A stretch of 59,977 nt of DNA from a bacterium (GCA_035505375.1 DATJQV010000003.1:1-59977); one strand, 5' to 3'; positions 38,761 to 48,170 are shown, numbered from the stretch's first letter. The notes: a model not told the origin generated them from the sequence alone. Program-made: numbers and translations.

Positions 38761-41553
38761 TCACGGAATCTGCGCCGCTGCCTGCGCAAGTTTCTCTTTG
38801 GTCCAGCCCGGCTGCGTGCATAAAGCGAACGCCCACTTGCCGAACTCGCCGTGCCGGTTCACGGCCCGGACCCAACGACGGGCAGCAGTTTCCTTCTGCC
38901 GGTCTTGCTCGTCCTCGTAACCCTTCACTTCAAGGATGATCTTCACCTCGCCGCCGGCTACCTTGTAGCGCACGAGGAAGTCCGGCCGGTACTCATGCTT
39001 CTGGCCCATCCATTCGTATGGGATAGTGAAGTCCAAGTGGTCATTCTTCACGTACGACACTATGCCGCCCTCTCCGGCCAACTTCTCCAGGCGGAAGGCC
39101 ACGCTCTGCTCCCATCGCTCGTTATCCAGCACGACATGGCTGACGTGGCTGTTTGTCGTTCCCTTGGCCGGGCGCACCGTTCTGAACAGCACATCCCCGG
39201 TCTTGCCGACCGGCCGGAATTTCTCTATCACCGGCAGCATCGGATGCTCTCCGGCTTCCTCGTCGGGTTCGATGACTGCGGAGAGCCGGTCTACCATCTC
39301 CTGCTTGTAGCGTTTCAGCGCGATGTCTTCGAGGGGCGTATCGATATCCACGACCGCAACTTTGGTCTCCACGTAGTTCCACACAATCTGTAGCACCTGC
39401 GGGAACAGATTCTGCCGTGATCCCCAGTCGTCGTGCTTGCTCTTCAGGCGCATGGCCAGCTCAGCGGCAATCTCATAAACGGTTGCTTGGAGCCGCTTCT
39501 CCTGGTGAAACGGATTGCGGTCGTGCAGTGCCACCTTGCCAGGCCCAGAACGGTCAGGTCGGCCGACGCGATACCCGCCCGCAGGCTTCACGGCCACCCA
39601 CGTTGGTTCCTTGGACGGGTCGACCATCAGGTAGGGTATGTCGTCGAGCTTCGCCCGAATCCTGCTCTTCACGTCGAACACGAATCCCTCGACTCGCGGG
39701 AACGTGATTTCAAAGCCCTTTCGTTCCTTGAGCGCCATCACAAGCGTGGACGTCTTCTCGGTAATGCCCTGCCTGACCGGCTTCTTCGTAACCGGTATGA
39801 CCTCGAATGGGATACCGTACACGTCCACGTACTCCGGCTCGGAGAAGTCGTCGTAGTTGATCCTGCGCAATCCTCGCCCTACGACCTGTTCGCAGAGCAG
39901 TTGCGAGCCGAACGCTCGCAGTCCAAGAATCTGCGTGACGTTCTGCGCGTCCCAGCCTTCGGAGAGCATTGAGACCGACACGACGCAGCGCACGTTCTTG
40001 CCGGGCGGGTCGCCTTCTCCCTCCCATTCGGTCTTGCCGACAGTGTCCACGGTTTTCCGTACCGACTCCGCCGCATCGTCCTTCGACTGCCCCTCAACCG
40101 CGCTCTCGGCTTCGGCCAGGAGCTTCGAGTCGATACGGATGGTCACGTCCCCGCCTCGACGGTTCTCCAGTTCCTTCAAGACGCCGCCGGTCGCAACGTG
40201 CTCGTGCACCAGCTTGGCCAGGTCAGTGTTGTCACAGACGGCTATCATCACCGGCGGAATCGGCTGGCCATCCTCCTGCCATTGCTTTGCCTTCTTCTGC
40301 CACTGCGACGCAAGCATGGCCAGCGCGCCCTGCGCCTCGCGCAGCACCGACTCAGGCTTCGCTCGTCGCCGGGCCGTGGCCCGCTCCGACTCAGGCAGGT
40401 GCTCATTGATATACTGCCACAGCCGGAAGTACTTAGGGTCGGGCGCTCCGGTGTTATCGTCTACGGGTACGCACGGAATCTTCACGATGCCGCACTCGAT
40501 GGCATCCACGAGTCCAAAGTCCGAACTTATCCACGGATATGGCTCGCCCTCCGCGTAGCCGCTGCCTTGAATGAAGAAGGGCGTGGCCGAGAAGTCGGCG
40601 CAGATGTTGATGCCGCGGTCACGGTTGATGCGGTCTAGGCCGCCAACCCAAACCGTCGCCTCCTCACGTTCCTTTGCTTCCTCCGCCGACAACCGTGCAC
40701 GCTGCTCCTCGGCTAGCGGCTTGGGCCGGTAGGCGTGGTGGGCTTCGTCGTTTATTACCAGGATGTTTTTCTTGGTCCCGAGTTCCTTTAGGCTGCGCCG
40801 GCAGAATGCCGCATCGCTCTCGGCACCGCGCTGAACGACACTCCGTTTCCGGCTGTCGTCCTGCGGACTGAACAGGTGCCAATTGGTAATGAAGAACCGT
40901 CCCTGCTGCAACCGCTCCAGCATCCCGCCCGGCAGCAGGTCAAACTTGTCGTAGTAGTTCTGCTTCTGCCAAGGCAACAGCACCTTCAGCCGCTCACGGA
41001 TGGTCAGGTTCGGGCAGAGCATCAGCACCGCGTCTGAGAACCGCTTGTCCTGCGGGTTCGCGAGCTTGTTCAGGACCTGCCAAGCGATTACCATTCCCAT
41101 CACAACGGTCTTGCCTGACCCGGTCGCCATCTTGCAGGCGTAGCGTATGAGATTCTCGTCTTTCGGCAGGCTTAGACCCTGCTTGTCAGCCTGCGGGCCC
41201 TCTGTCAGCCATATCATGGTTTCGGTGGCCTCAAGCTGACAGAAGAACAGCTTCCGTTCGCGCTCCGTTCGTTTCCAGTGACCCAGCAGTTGCCGCGTGA
41301 TGCCACTTGTCACGCCCGGGTAGCCCTTGTCCCGCCATGCTGATACCTTGTCGCGAATGCCATTCACCGTGTCGAGCGGGACGAACTCTTCCTCGAACAA
41401 GGCGGTCTGCCCGCCCTGCGTGCGCGGCTTCAGGTAGTACCCGGCTGGCCTTCGCCCATCCATCAGCACCGGCTGGCCTTCCTTGTACGTCCAATACCGG
41501 CCGGGCTTCTCGAACGGGGAGTTGAGGATTGGATTGTCGACGAGAAGTGACAT
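38761..41553 (-). CDS. res: Type III-like restriction enzyme, Res subunit
   Basis: A 930-residue helicase-nuclease. Walker A CKMATGSGKTVVMGMV at residues 141-156, DEAH-type box NDEAHH near 270, QVVGRGLRRI near 570 (motif VI) and, near the C-terminus, the PD-(D/E)xK-like HEYRPDFLVRYK...KIILEVKGYEDEQD. It needs the Mod subunit for target choice. ATG 41553 has GGGAG ten bases upstream. It lies 103 bases after the winged-helix gene; a CTGGCA/TGCCAG hairpin (41587-41607) sits in the gap and could tune readthrough. Confidence 0.92.
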   Translation of the reverse strand: MSLLVDNPILNSPFEKPGRYWTYKEGQPVLMDGRRPAGYYLKPRTQGGQTALFEEEFVPLDTVNGIRDKVSAWRDKGYPGVTSGITRQLLGHWKRTERERKLFFCQLEATETMIWLTEGPQADKQGLSLPKDENLIRYACKMATGSGKTVVMGMVIAWQVLNKLANPQDKRFSDAVLMLCPNLTIRERLKVLLPWQKQNYYDKFDLLPGGMLERLQQGRFFITNWHLFSPQDDSRKRSVVQRGAESDAAFCRRSLKELGTKKNILVINDEAHHAYRPKPLAEEQRARLSAEEAKEREEATVWVGGLDRINRDRGINICADFSATPFFIQGSGYAEGEPYPWISSDFGLVDAIECGIVKIPCVPVDDNTGAPDPKYFRLWQYINEHLPESERATARRRAKPESVLREAQGALAMLASQWQKKAKQWQEDGQPIPPVMIAVCDNTDLAKLVHEHVATGGVLKELENRRGGDVTIRIDSKLLAEAESAVEGQSKDDAAESVRKTVDTVGKTEWEGEGDPPGKNVRCVVSVSMLSEGWDAQNVTQILGLRAFGSQLLCEQVVGRGLRRINYDDFSEPEYVDVYGIPFEVIPVTKKPVRQGITEKTSTLVMALKERKGFEITFPRVEGFVFDVKSRIRAKLDDIPYLMVDPSKEPTWVAVKPAGGYRVGRPDRSGPGKVALHDRNPFHQEKRLQATVYEIAAELAMRLKSKHDDWGSRQNLFPQVLQIVWNYVETKVAVVDIDTPLEDIALKRYKQEMVDRLSAVIEPDEEAGEHPMLPVIEKFRPVGKTGDVLFRTVRPAKGTTNSHVSHVVLDNERWEQSVAFRLEKLAGEGGIVSYVKNDHLDFTIPYEWMGQKHEYRPDFLVRYKVAGGEVKIILEVKGYEDEQDRQKETAARRWVRAVNRHGEFGKWAFALCTQPGWTKEKLAQAAAQIP

Positions 41554-41656
41554 TGTTCTGCTACTCCCTCGGGGAAGCTGATAACCCTGGCATCAATGCA
41601 TTGCCAGGCTCAATCGCGACTGCACTGCAGACAGCCGTGAGCAGCCGCTACTGGAG

Positions 41657-42220
41657 TCAAGTTGTGGAGGCCAGCCCGATCTCTTTCAGGAACCGAACCG
41701 ACTTCTCCACGTCGTGAGCAGCCATCCTCCAAGAAAGCCTTGATGCCTCTTCGCGTATCTCATCCACGGTCATCGGTTTCTTAGCTTCCTTGAGGAGAAG
41801 ATGTGTCTTGGCTGCATACGACACATCCATATAGTTCATGCCATTTGCCGCCTTGTCGAGTTCGTCGATCACTTCTGTAAGCCCTCGGGCAGCCTCACCA
41901 AGGCGCTTCTTGGTTGCTTCCACCACGACTTTGCCGTCCTCCGTCAAAGAGTAGCTGTATCTGCAGCGCTCGAAACCGCGCTCGTCATAGCCCAGTAACT
42001 GACACTTCTCATCCACAAACCCGAGTTGCGCCAACTGTGAGACAGTATCTGCCACCTCTTCTGAATACGGGCCGTAGTAATGGGGCCGAAACTCGAGATC
42101 CTCTAGGCCGAGCTTCTCCTTTAGGAAGTAAACGTACTTCATGACCAGAGTCTTGGAGCGGACGCGCCCTCCCAGTTCGTCTATCATCAAGAGCACCACC
42201 GCCTTGGCACTGGCATTCAC
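41657..42220 (-). CDS. Winged-helix YwgA-like protein in the restriction locus
   Basis: A 187-residue protein with a winged-helix N-terminus (VNASAKAVVLLMIDELGG, KTLVMKYVYFLKEKLG) and the FRPHYYGPYSEEVADTVSQLAQLGFV segment that is typical of YwgA-like proteins, then helical sequence to the end. GTG 42220 overlaps the HD gene stop as GTGA and has GGAGGAAGG upstream. I find no catalytic motif. It probably binds DNA or protein and could sense or regulate the locus. It is coupled between HD and Res. Confidence 0.65.
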   Translation of the reverse strand: MNASAKAVVLLMIDELGGRVRSKTLVMKYVYFLKEKLGLEDLEFRPHYYGPYSEEVADTVSQLAQLGFVDEKCQLLGYDERGFERCRYSYSLTEDGKVVVEATKKRLGEAARGLTEVIDELDKAANGMNYMDVSYAAKTHLLLKEAKKPMTVDEIREEASRLSWRMAAHDVEKSVRFLKEIGLASTT

Positions 42221-43581
42221 TTTACACCTTCCTCCTGTTCGCAAAATACCCGAGGGAGCTCTGCGTCGACTACGCCTCGGACCTTCTTTCGCAGTTCGGA
42301 CTTGTCATGTTCGTCCAAGTAATCGGCCGCTACGTAGCAGTCGAGATATTTCTCCGCCATCTTCTCGTTTATGGACTTGAACAACACAGACTCCTCTTCG
42401 AGCGGACGCGGCCCGGCCTCCGATTTGACTAGAACGCTCCGCTCGGAATGTGCTGCCCGTTTCACGTTCTTGATCTCGTACACCGAGATTATGACCTCGT
42501 GGGGTTTCTTTGCAAGTGCCGCGACGACCGCTTCCTCCAGCGCCGCAAGTCGTTTGTCGTCTGGCTCGACGCCATCTAGTGCGTCCCTCGTAGCCGCATC
42601 CGGAACGTTGGCCACCTGCATATGGTATGCCTGCTTGTATAAACGCCTCTGCCGGAGCCTTGTAAGCAACTCGCAGACTTTCGTCCCGTCGTACTTCTCC
42701 TTGTTGGTGAAGTCACGCAGGAGCTTTTCATCGTCCCACTGCAGATACTCGGCAATGTAGCGTTCAGAACCATCGTAAGCATAGACTTGCCGCAACTCCT
42801 CGACTTCGTCCTCATCAATACCCAACCGCAGCGCACGGTTGATCATCGCGTCAGTCACTAGGCGCACCTTGTGCGCGTATACCTGCGAGTATATGTAGTA
42901 CTTGGCGAGTACGAACTGCTCAACCGCGTGAGTGCCGTCCTCGTCCACGACCATTTCCCGACCACGGTCACCTGGCATTGTGGTTAAGGAAATGATGAGT
43001 TGGTCGAGATCATACATCCCGTACCGAACCCCGCAGTAAAGACTATCTCGCAGCAAGTAGTCCATCTTGTCTGCGTCGAGTGTCCCGGAGACTATGTCCT
43101 TCAGGACACGGTCGCCGTGACCCTGGTCTAGAAGTCGGACCACCTCATCTCTACGCGCGCCCGACAGGTGCCTGGCGATTCCGGCGTCGAAGCGTATCAC
43201 GTCTGCAGTCACGCGCTCGTGGATCTTGTCCTTCTCGCCGATGCAGAGCTTGGCACGGTCGCAGTATCGCTCCAGCGTATCCTCAGAGACGTGCGAGAAT
43301 GGGCCATGCCCGATGTCGTGCAGTAGCCCGGCCAAACGGACGAGCTTCAGTTCGTCCTCGGTCAGTTTGAGTTCGCGGCCCAGCCTGCCGGCGACGTGGA
43401 ATACACCGAGGGAGTGCTCAAACCTAGTATGGGTGGCACCTGGGTAGACATACTGGGCGCAGGCGAGCTGGTGAATCCTCCTGAGTCGCTGGAACGCCTG
43501 AGTCTCCACCAAGTCGAGCTCCTCTTTGGACCATTGAATGAAGCCGTGGACCGAGTCCCGAACCTGCCGGCTGAAGTTCAC
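42217..43581 (-). CDS. HD-domain phosphohydrolase, SAMHD1/dGTPase-like
   Basis: A 454-residue protein: NFSRQVRDSVHGFIQWSKEE then FQRLRRIHQLA, metal His in THTRFEHSLGV (His 56), HD in LLHDIGHGPFSH (88-96) and the distal Asp in TLDADKMDYLLRD near 170, the pattern of SAMHD1/dNTPase-like HD proteins. Some dNTP hydrolases starve phages of nucleotides. Here it is coupled to mod by a GTGA overlap and to the next gene by another, so it is a built-in member of the restriction operon rather than a passenger. Confidence 0.85.
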   Translation of the reverse strand: MNFSRQVRDSVHGFIQWSKEELDLVETQAFQRLRRIHQLACAQYVYPGATHTRFEHSLGVFHVAGRLGRELKLTEDELKLVRLAGLLHDIGHGPFSHVSEDTLERYCDRAKLCIGEKDKIHERVTADVIRFDAGIARHLSGARRDEVVRLLDQGHGDRVLKDIVSGTLDADKMDYLLRDSLYCGVRYGMYDLDQLIISLTTMPGDRGREMVVDEDGTHAVEQFVLAKYYIYSQVYAHKVRLVTDAMINRALRLGIDEDEVEELRQVYAYDGSERYIAEYLQWDDEKLLRDFTNKEKYDGTKVCELLTRLRQRRLYKQAYHMQVANVPDAATRDALDGVEPDDKRLAALEEAVVAALAKKPHEVIISVYEIKNVKRAAHSERSVLVKSEAGPRPLEEESVLFKSINEKMAEKYLDCYVAADYLDEHDKSELRKKVRGVVDAELPRVFCEQEEGVK

Positions 43582-46280
43582 TTCAGCCCCACAACTCTCG
43601 GAACCTCGTTCCCTCTGAAGTCTATGACCTTCACCGCTATCCGCTTGTGTTTGCCGGGCTGGAATGGGAACGACTTGGTGCCGCGCATCTGCTCGAACGT
43701 CTCCGGCTCAATCTGCGCTCTCAGTGCCCGCTGCAGCTTGTCCCACGCGTCCTTGTCGCCGGGGAAGAACGCCTGGCAGACGTGGAACGTCATCCCGTCG
43801 TAATCGGTGTCGAGGAACCATGCCGCCGCATCTTCGCCCGGTGACGAGTCGGCCTTGCCGGTCAGCGGGTCGTAGATATCCACGCCTGCCAGCTCTACAA
43901 CATAGGTGTCGTCCTTACCCTTGGCCAACCGCACGTCCGGTTCGCCGTAGGCCGTGAATATCTGGCTAGCGCGCCCGGTCTTTAGCAGGTCGCCAATCAG
44001 CACATCCGGCGCGACGTTGACGAACTCTACGGTCAGCCCTTTCACCGGTGTCTTCTGAATCAACGCACGCGCCTCCGGGTCGAAGCTGAACCCGCAGAAT
44101 AGCAGCACATCGTAGCCGTTCATTTTCGCAGCCGGCGTTGACTCCTGCACCTGGTATGCAGTCACTGGCCCGTGCTGAGGGCCGAAGCCGATGGCGACCT
44201 TCTGCGTCTTCCCGTTCCGCCCCGTCTCCGCCTCGGCGTGCACGAACCCGAGGCTCACCGCCCTGATGTTCGTCAGTTCCATCTTCCGGCCCTTCGGGAA
44301 TATCACGCCGCCCTGCTGCTTCAGCAGGTTTATCATGTCCGATAGGTAGTCGCCGGCTTTGTCCGAGATACGTCCCTCAGCCTCACTCGTCTCAAACTGC
44401 GGCACTGGCGTGGCAGCGCCCGGCGCTTCGACCGCCGGAGCCGGTATCGCCTCGACCGTGAACGGCCCGCTCACGCGCACGACGCCCGACTTCTTGAACG
44501 GCCTGTCATAGAGAGTCTCCTGCGGCGCGTTCCGCCGAATCGTCGCATCGATGTCCTTGCGCTTGCTTCTCTTTACGTCCCAGAACTCCAGATACGCTTC
44601 CTTCGCGTCCTTGTCCCATGCCTTGTCGACCTCTCGCGGCACTTCCCACTCCTGCCACTTCTTGCGCAGCGCCCTGCTCACCGCCTTCAGCGCCTCGTCT
44701 ATCTCTGGCTGGTACTTGGCCGCAATCGCGTCTATCTCGGGATTCTTCGCGATTGACTCAAGCATGATGTGCGGCACCGTTTCGTATTTGAACCCGGCCG
44801 CAGGCCCGCGCTCCGTGTCCTGCAACTCGAAATAGTCATACTTCGCCGTCAGCAACCGCTGCCGCGCAATCTGCAATGCCACTCTTGATGTGTCGCAAGT
44901 TACCCACCTTCGACCCCACTTCTCTGCACAGAACGCGGCTGTCCCGCTCCCGCACGTCGGGTCAAACACCAGATCGCCGGGGTCCGTCGTCATGAGGATG
45001 CAGCGCTCGATGACCTTGGAATTGGTCTGGACGACGAAGAGCTTCGGATCTCCGTAGCCGGCGATCCCCGTATCAGTCCACATGTTCGTCAGAGGGAAGA
45101 CGGGGAAGTCGTCCATGTAGCGAACATAGGAAAGTGTCTTTCCGATGAGGATGAGTCGTTCTGCCCTAGATAGACGCTGCAAGCCATCTACTGTTGTCTT
45201 CCAGTGGTTGTTCTTGCTAGGGTGAAGAACCTCACCCTGAAACTCGAAGTGCGCGTCCGTCTTGGTAGCTCCTTGGGAGTCCGTCCCTCCTGGCTTGAAT
45301 ACCCTACTCTCTTGCGGAAGTAGACCCTTATCCGTCAATTCCTGTGCGGTCAGTCTTCGCCTGTCCCCGCCAGGCAGTTCGACCCACTCGTACCCCTTTG
45401 CGCCCTCTTCACCGAACTCCTTGAACGAGTAGACTTGGCGATACCGTAGCTCCTCCCGTGCCCTTCCGTACCAAAGTAGGTAGTCACAGACGGTATCGAT
45501 TAGCTCGCCCGCGAAGCCGCTTGTCTTGACGAACGGTACAATGGCAACGCAGTTCTCACGTCCAAAGACCTCGTCCATGAGGTTTCTAGCGAGATGCAGG
45601 TTCTCGTCGTTGATTTGCACGAAGACCGAACCGGATTCGGTAAGAAGGTCTTTGGCGAGGAGGAGCCGGTCGCGGAGGTAGGCAAGATAGGAATGGATGC
45701 CGAGCTTCCATGTATCACGGTAGGCTTTGATTTGCTCTGGCTCACGGGTCAGGTCGTCGTCTTTGTCCTTAACATCGCGGCGGTCGGTGCGGGCCTGCAT
45801 GTTGGAGGAATACTTGATGCCGTAGGGCGGGTCGATGTAGATGCACTGGAACTTGCCCGCCATTCCCTCTTTCACGAGCATCGAGTTCATGACGAGGAGA
45901 GAGTCGCCGAGTATCAGCCGGTTGGCCCAGCCGACGTCGTGCTTGTAGAACTCAATCTGTTGGTCAGCGGGTAGCTCGTTGTTGCCGAACAGGGCGAGTT
46001 GTGGTTCGGGCTTCTTTACCGCCTCCAGGATGGCGCGGGTCGAGACGCGCTCGTGGATATGGAGCGATACCGTGTCGACCTCAAAGGACGTGTGCTCGAC
46101 CTTGCCTGCCCAGACCAGTTGTGGGTCAAGGTGCGGGTCGTAGGCGTACTTCTCGACCTGACGTTCGTGGGTTTCATAGGTCGGCGCGATTCCGGCGGGC
46201 GGATTGTTCTTCCGCTTCGCCTGCTTGTGCCGATAGTCACCGACATTGTCCTGACCTTCCGTCTTGCGTCCTCTGGGCAT
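43578..46280 (-). CDS. mod: Type III-like DNA methyltransferase, Mod subunit
   Basis: A 900-residue adenine-N6 methyltransferase of the beta order: IYIDPPYGIKYSS at about 148-160, then the SAM motif DPTCGSGTAAFCAEKWGRRW near 440 (here broken up in the text). The region 240-420 between them is the likely target-recognition part. Residues 600-900 are an extra domain (acidic and beta-rich; KGLTVEFVNVAPDVLIGDLL, VVELAGVDIYDPLTG). ATG 46280 has GGAGGTGA upstream; the TTG start farther up is rejected. Methylates the site cut by Res. Confidence 0.92.
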   Translation of the reverse strand: MPRGRKTEGQDNVGDYRHKQAKRKNNPPAGIAPTYETHERQVEKYAYDPHLDPQLVWAGKVEHTSFEVDTVSLHIHERVSTRAILEAVKKPEPQLALFGNNELPADQQIEFYKHDVGWANRLILGDSLLVMNSMLVKEGMAGKFQCIYIDPPYGIKYSSNMQARTDRRDVKDKDDDLTREPEQIKAYRDTWKLGIHSYLAYLRDRLLLAKDLLTESGSVFVQINDENLHLARNLMDEVFGRENCVAIVPFVKTSGFAGELIDTVCDYLLWYGRAREELRYRQVYSFKEFGEEGAKGYEWVELPGGDRRRLTAQELTDKGLLPQESRVFKPGGTDSQGATKTDAHFEFQGEVLHPSKNNHWKTTVDGLQRLSRAERLILIGKTLSYVRYMDDFPVFPLTNMWTDTGIAGYGDPKLFVVQTNSKVIERCILMTTDPGDLVFDPTCGSGTAAFCAEKWGRRWVTCDTSRVALQIARQRLLTAKYDYFELQDTERGPAAGFKYETVPHIMLESIAKNPEIDAIAAKYQPEIDEALKAVSRALRKKWQEWEVPREVDKAWDKDAKEAYLEFWDVKRSKRKDIDATIRRNAPQETLYDRPFKKSGVVRVSGPFTVEAIPAPAVEAPGAATPVPQFETSEAEGRISDKAGDYLSDMINLLKQQGGVIFPKGRKMELTNIRAVSLGFVHAEAETGRNGKTQKVAIGFGPQHGPVTAYQVQESTPAAKMNGYDVLLFCGFSFDPEARALIQKTPVKGLTVEFVNVAPDVLIGDLLKTGRASQIFTAYGEPDVRLAKGKDDTYVVELAGVDIYDPLTGKADSSPGEDAAAWFLDTDYDGMTFHVCQAFFPGDKDAWDKLQRALRAQIEPETFEQMRGTKSFPFQPGKHKRIAVKVIDFRGNEVPRVVGLK

Positions 46281-46285
46281 ATCGC

Positions 46286-46342
46286 TCACCTCCAACCGCG
46301 TGGGTACATGTCCCTGATAGCCGCGCTCCGGCCTGAATTCAC
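46286..46342 (-). CDS. Putative leaderless leader ORF of mod, 18 aa
   Basis: GTG six bases after the -10 box; it reads VNSGRSAAIRDMYPRGWR and its TGA is part of the GGAGGTGA ribosome site of mod, five bases before the mod ATG. Its GTGAAT start resembles the GTGAAC starts of the apbE and ccsB leaders. Confidence 0.45.
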   Translation of the reverse strand: MNSGRSAAIRDMYPRGWR

Positions 46343-46348
46343 CGGGAG

Positions 46349-46377
46349 GTTATAGCCAGAAAACGACCCGGAGTCAA
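46349..46377 (-). promoter_or_regulatory. Promoter of the restriction operon
   Basis: TTGACT (46377-46372), 17 bases, TATAAC (46354-46349). Confidence 0.7.
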
Positions 46378-46667
46378 GCTGGCGGCCCGAGAACCGGCGG
46401 CGTCTGCATATTTCGCTGTAAACTTTGCCCGGAATTACGTACACTTAAGGTAGACCCGCACTGGGTGTATTACCCACCAGGTGCGAACGCCCAGCGGCGT
46501 AGCAGTGTTGTGAATGACCCGGCAACGGCGGCTCACACATGTCGCGTCTATGTTCGGTGATGGTACACTGGAGTAGGCATTTATTGATACGGTGAAGGTG
46601 AAGAACATCCATAATAGCCGTTGCGATATGAGAAGCTCAGTTTTCGCAAACGCGAAGAGGTGCTGTT
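46378..46667. other. Spacer between restriction operon and sigma gene
   Basis: Contains an inverted repeat around 46455-46483 (GCAC-TGGGTG / CCCACC-GGTGC) that could be an operator or structured leader. No gene and no clear sigma-70 promoter for the sigma factor were found, which may mean autoregulation by a different promoter class. Confidence 0.35.
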
Positions 46668-47327
46668 ATGGATATGTCTCAGAACCGTCGCCGGTCCGCG
46701 TGCCCGAAGGGAAGTGGCGGTTATTCCTATCAGAGTATCGAGGATTACATATCGGAGAACTACGACTCATGCCGCAGGGTAGTACGCACAATGCTGGTGA
46801 GGTTCGGGCTGCACGGCGAAGTGCTTACGCAGGCAGTGGATGCGGTGCTCGAGCGGGCGGTCGCGAACAAAGATACGTACTGTCCCCAGAAGGGCGAACC
46901 CCTGCAGTGGTTGATTGGGATAGCCCGGAACTACTCCGTAGACCACTTCCGCTCTGTAAAGAACGCCCCGCAGATGGTCTGGATAGACGAACCTGGCATC
47001 GCAAAGTCCCTCCCTACGATCGAGGACCCGGCACGGGCATACGAGCGGCAGAGACTGGTCGAGCGGCTGACGGCGGCGGTCGATGCTCTTCCGAAGGGGC
47101 AGAGAGACGCGGTCCGCTTCTGCGACCTCGACGAGGTCCCCCACGAAGATGCCGCGGCGCAGATGGGCATTCCAGTTCGTCGGCTGCGACAGTGGCTGTA
47201 CGAAGGAAGGGATGCTCTGGGCCGAATCCGCGAGCTGAGGAGGCTCTACTATGGCAGTGACTTCTCATGGAAAGAAGCGCGTTCCCGGAAGGGCCGAAAT
47301 CGCGGCAATGATGGAGTTCGAGGCTGA
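46668..47327 (+). CDS. ECF-type RNA polymerase sigma factor
   Basis: A 219-residue sigma-like protein. Region 2 is seen near residue 85 (PLQWLIGIARNYSVDHFRSV) and region 4 near 145-190 (LPKGQRDAVRFCDL then EDAAAQMGIPVRRLRQWLYEGRDALG, a helix-turn-helix). The N-terminus has an extra 60-residue helical part. The basic tail overlaps the next gene by 77 bases, so the two are tightly linked. AGAGGTG lies five bases before the ATG. Targets unknown. Confidence 0.85.
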   Translation: MDMSQNRRRSACPKGSGGYSYQSIEDYISENYDSCRRVVRTMLVRFGLHGEVLTQAVDAVLERAVANKDTYCPQKGEPLQWLIGIARNYSVDHFRSVKNAPQMVWIDEPGIAKSLPTIEDPARAYERQRLVERLTAAVDALPKGQRDAVRFCDLDEVPHEDAAAQMGIPVRRLRQWLYEGRDALGRIRELRRLYYGSDFSWKEARSRKGRNRGNDGVRG

Positions 47328-47460
47328 GCTTGCGTCCGGTCGGAAGCCGGACGTCGCCGCGCATCTTGCCCGTCATCCTCGGATAGCGCGTCGCCTGCTG
47401 CCCGTCTTCGATGGTATGCTATTTCTCCAAGCTGTGAAGCGCGTAGGGCGCAAGCAGTAG
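47251..47460 (+). CDS. Small helical protein paired with the sigma factor
   Basis: A 69-residue protein. FEAELASGRKPDVAAHLARHPRIARRLLPVFDGM resembles the short AGxRPDVxxYLxRxP segment that precedes kinase or sigma-linked proteins in planctomycetes and relatives; as a free protein next to an ECF sigma it could be an anti-sigma or co-factor. GGAGG lies eight bases before the ATG. It overlaps the sigma gene in another frame and ends 17 bases before a terminator. Confidence 0.65.
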   Translation: MAVTSHGKKRVPGRAEIAAMMEFEAELASGRKPDVAAHLARHPRIARRLLPVFDGMLFLQAVKRVGRKQ

Positions 47461-47477
47461 CCTGAACTGACGGTATC

Positions 47478-47504
47478 GCCCCGGCCACACGGCCGGGGCT
47501 TTTA
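47478..47504 (+). terminator. Intrinsic terminator
   Basis: GCCCCGGCC, loop ACAC, GGCCGGGGC, then TTTTA. Confidence 0.9.
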
Positions 47505-47620
47505 TCGTGTAAGAACTGTCGTCACTACCGTATTCCTACGTGAAGGGGTTTGGCTGAGGCCAGGCCCCACAGAATCCGAGAATGACTGAATGCGGGGAAA
47601 CCCGCGGGAAGGAAGGGATC

Positions 47621-47992
47621 ATGACTGATCCTACTAAGAGAATCGCCAACTGGAATGCGAAGTACGATACGACTCGCATCAAGGCGACGCTGGACGCTAA
47701 GCGGGCAGACATGCTCGCAAGCGTCTCTGCCGTGTTCCCGATGATCGCGGCGATGGAGCTGCAGGTGAAACAGGTCTGCGATGGCGCGGGTGTTCCGACC
47801 ATCCAGTATCCGTTCTACCTCTGCTTCGGCCGCGAGATGTGGTCGCTCTCCCGGAAAGACATCTCCGGTGAGTCGTTCGCCCAGGAAGCCGCGATTCTCA
47901 TCGCGAAGTGGACTGCACGCGGCCTGCAGGGGCCGGTGCTGCAGGCCATCCGCACCGACGTCTTCAACGTCAGCGCACCGATAGCGCCGTAA
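47621..47992 (+). CDS. Hypothetical small protein
   Basis: A 123-residue helical protein beginning MTDPTKRIANWNAKYDTTRI, with ADMLASVSAVFPMIAAMELQVKQV (broken), FYLCFGREMWSL and WTARGLQGPVLQAI. No signal or membrane segment and no family recognised. ATG 47621 has GGAAGG upstream; a hairpin GCGGG-GAAA-CCCGC (47592-47605) lies in the leader. It is followed directly by a REP-like element. Confidence 0.6.
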   Translation: MTDPTKRIANWNAKYDTTRIKATLDAKRADMLASVSAVFPMIAAMELQVKQVCDGAGVPTIQYPFYLCFGREMWSLSRKDISGESFAQEAAILIAKWTARGLQGPVLQAIRTDVFNVSAPIAP

Positions 47993-47996
47993 CGGG

Positions 47997-48059
47997 AAAA
48001 ATGGGGACTGTACCGCGCCAAGTCCGACGTCGGCGCTCTGAGGGACTGTCCCCATTTTT
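47997..48059. repeat. REP-like palindrome with GGGGAC-GTCCCC ends
   Basis: AAAAATGGGGACTGT (47997-48011) and ACTGTCCCCATTTTT (48045-48059) are inverted ends with one mismatch; an inner CCGACGTCGG stem fills the centre. Such TGGGGAC...GTCCCCA palindromes occur widely as non-autonomous elements moved by IS200-like (RAYT) enzymes; no such enzyme is in the window. Confidence 0.75.
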
Positions 48060-48170
48060 CACGACGGTTGGGAAGGAGAAGCGGGCGGGGCCGGGCGACC
48101 GACTCCGCCCGCCGATTGACGAAGAACGAGAAATGAGGAACGATGTACGAAGCGGAAGGAGGTGATAGCT

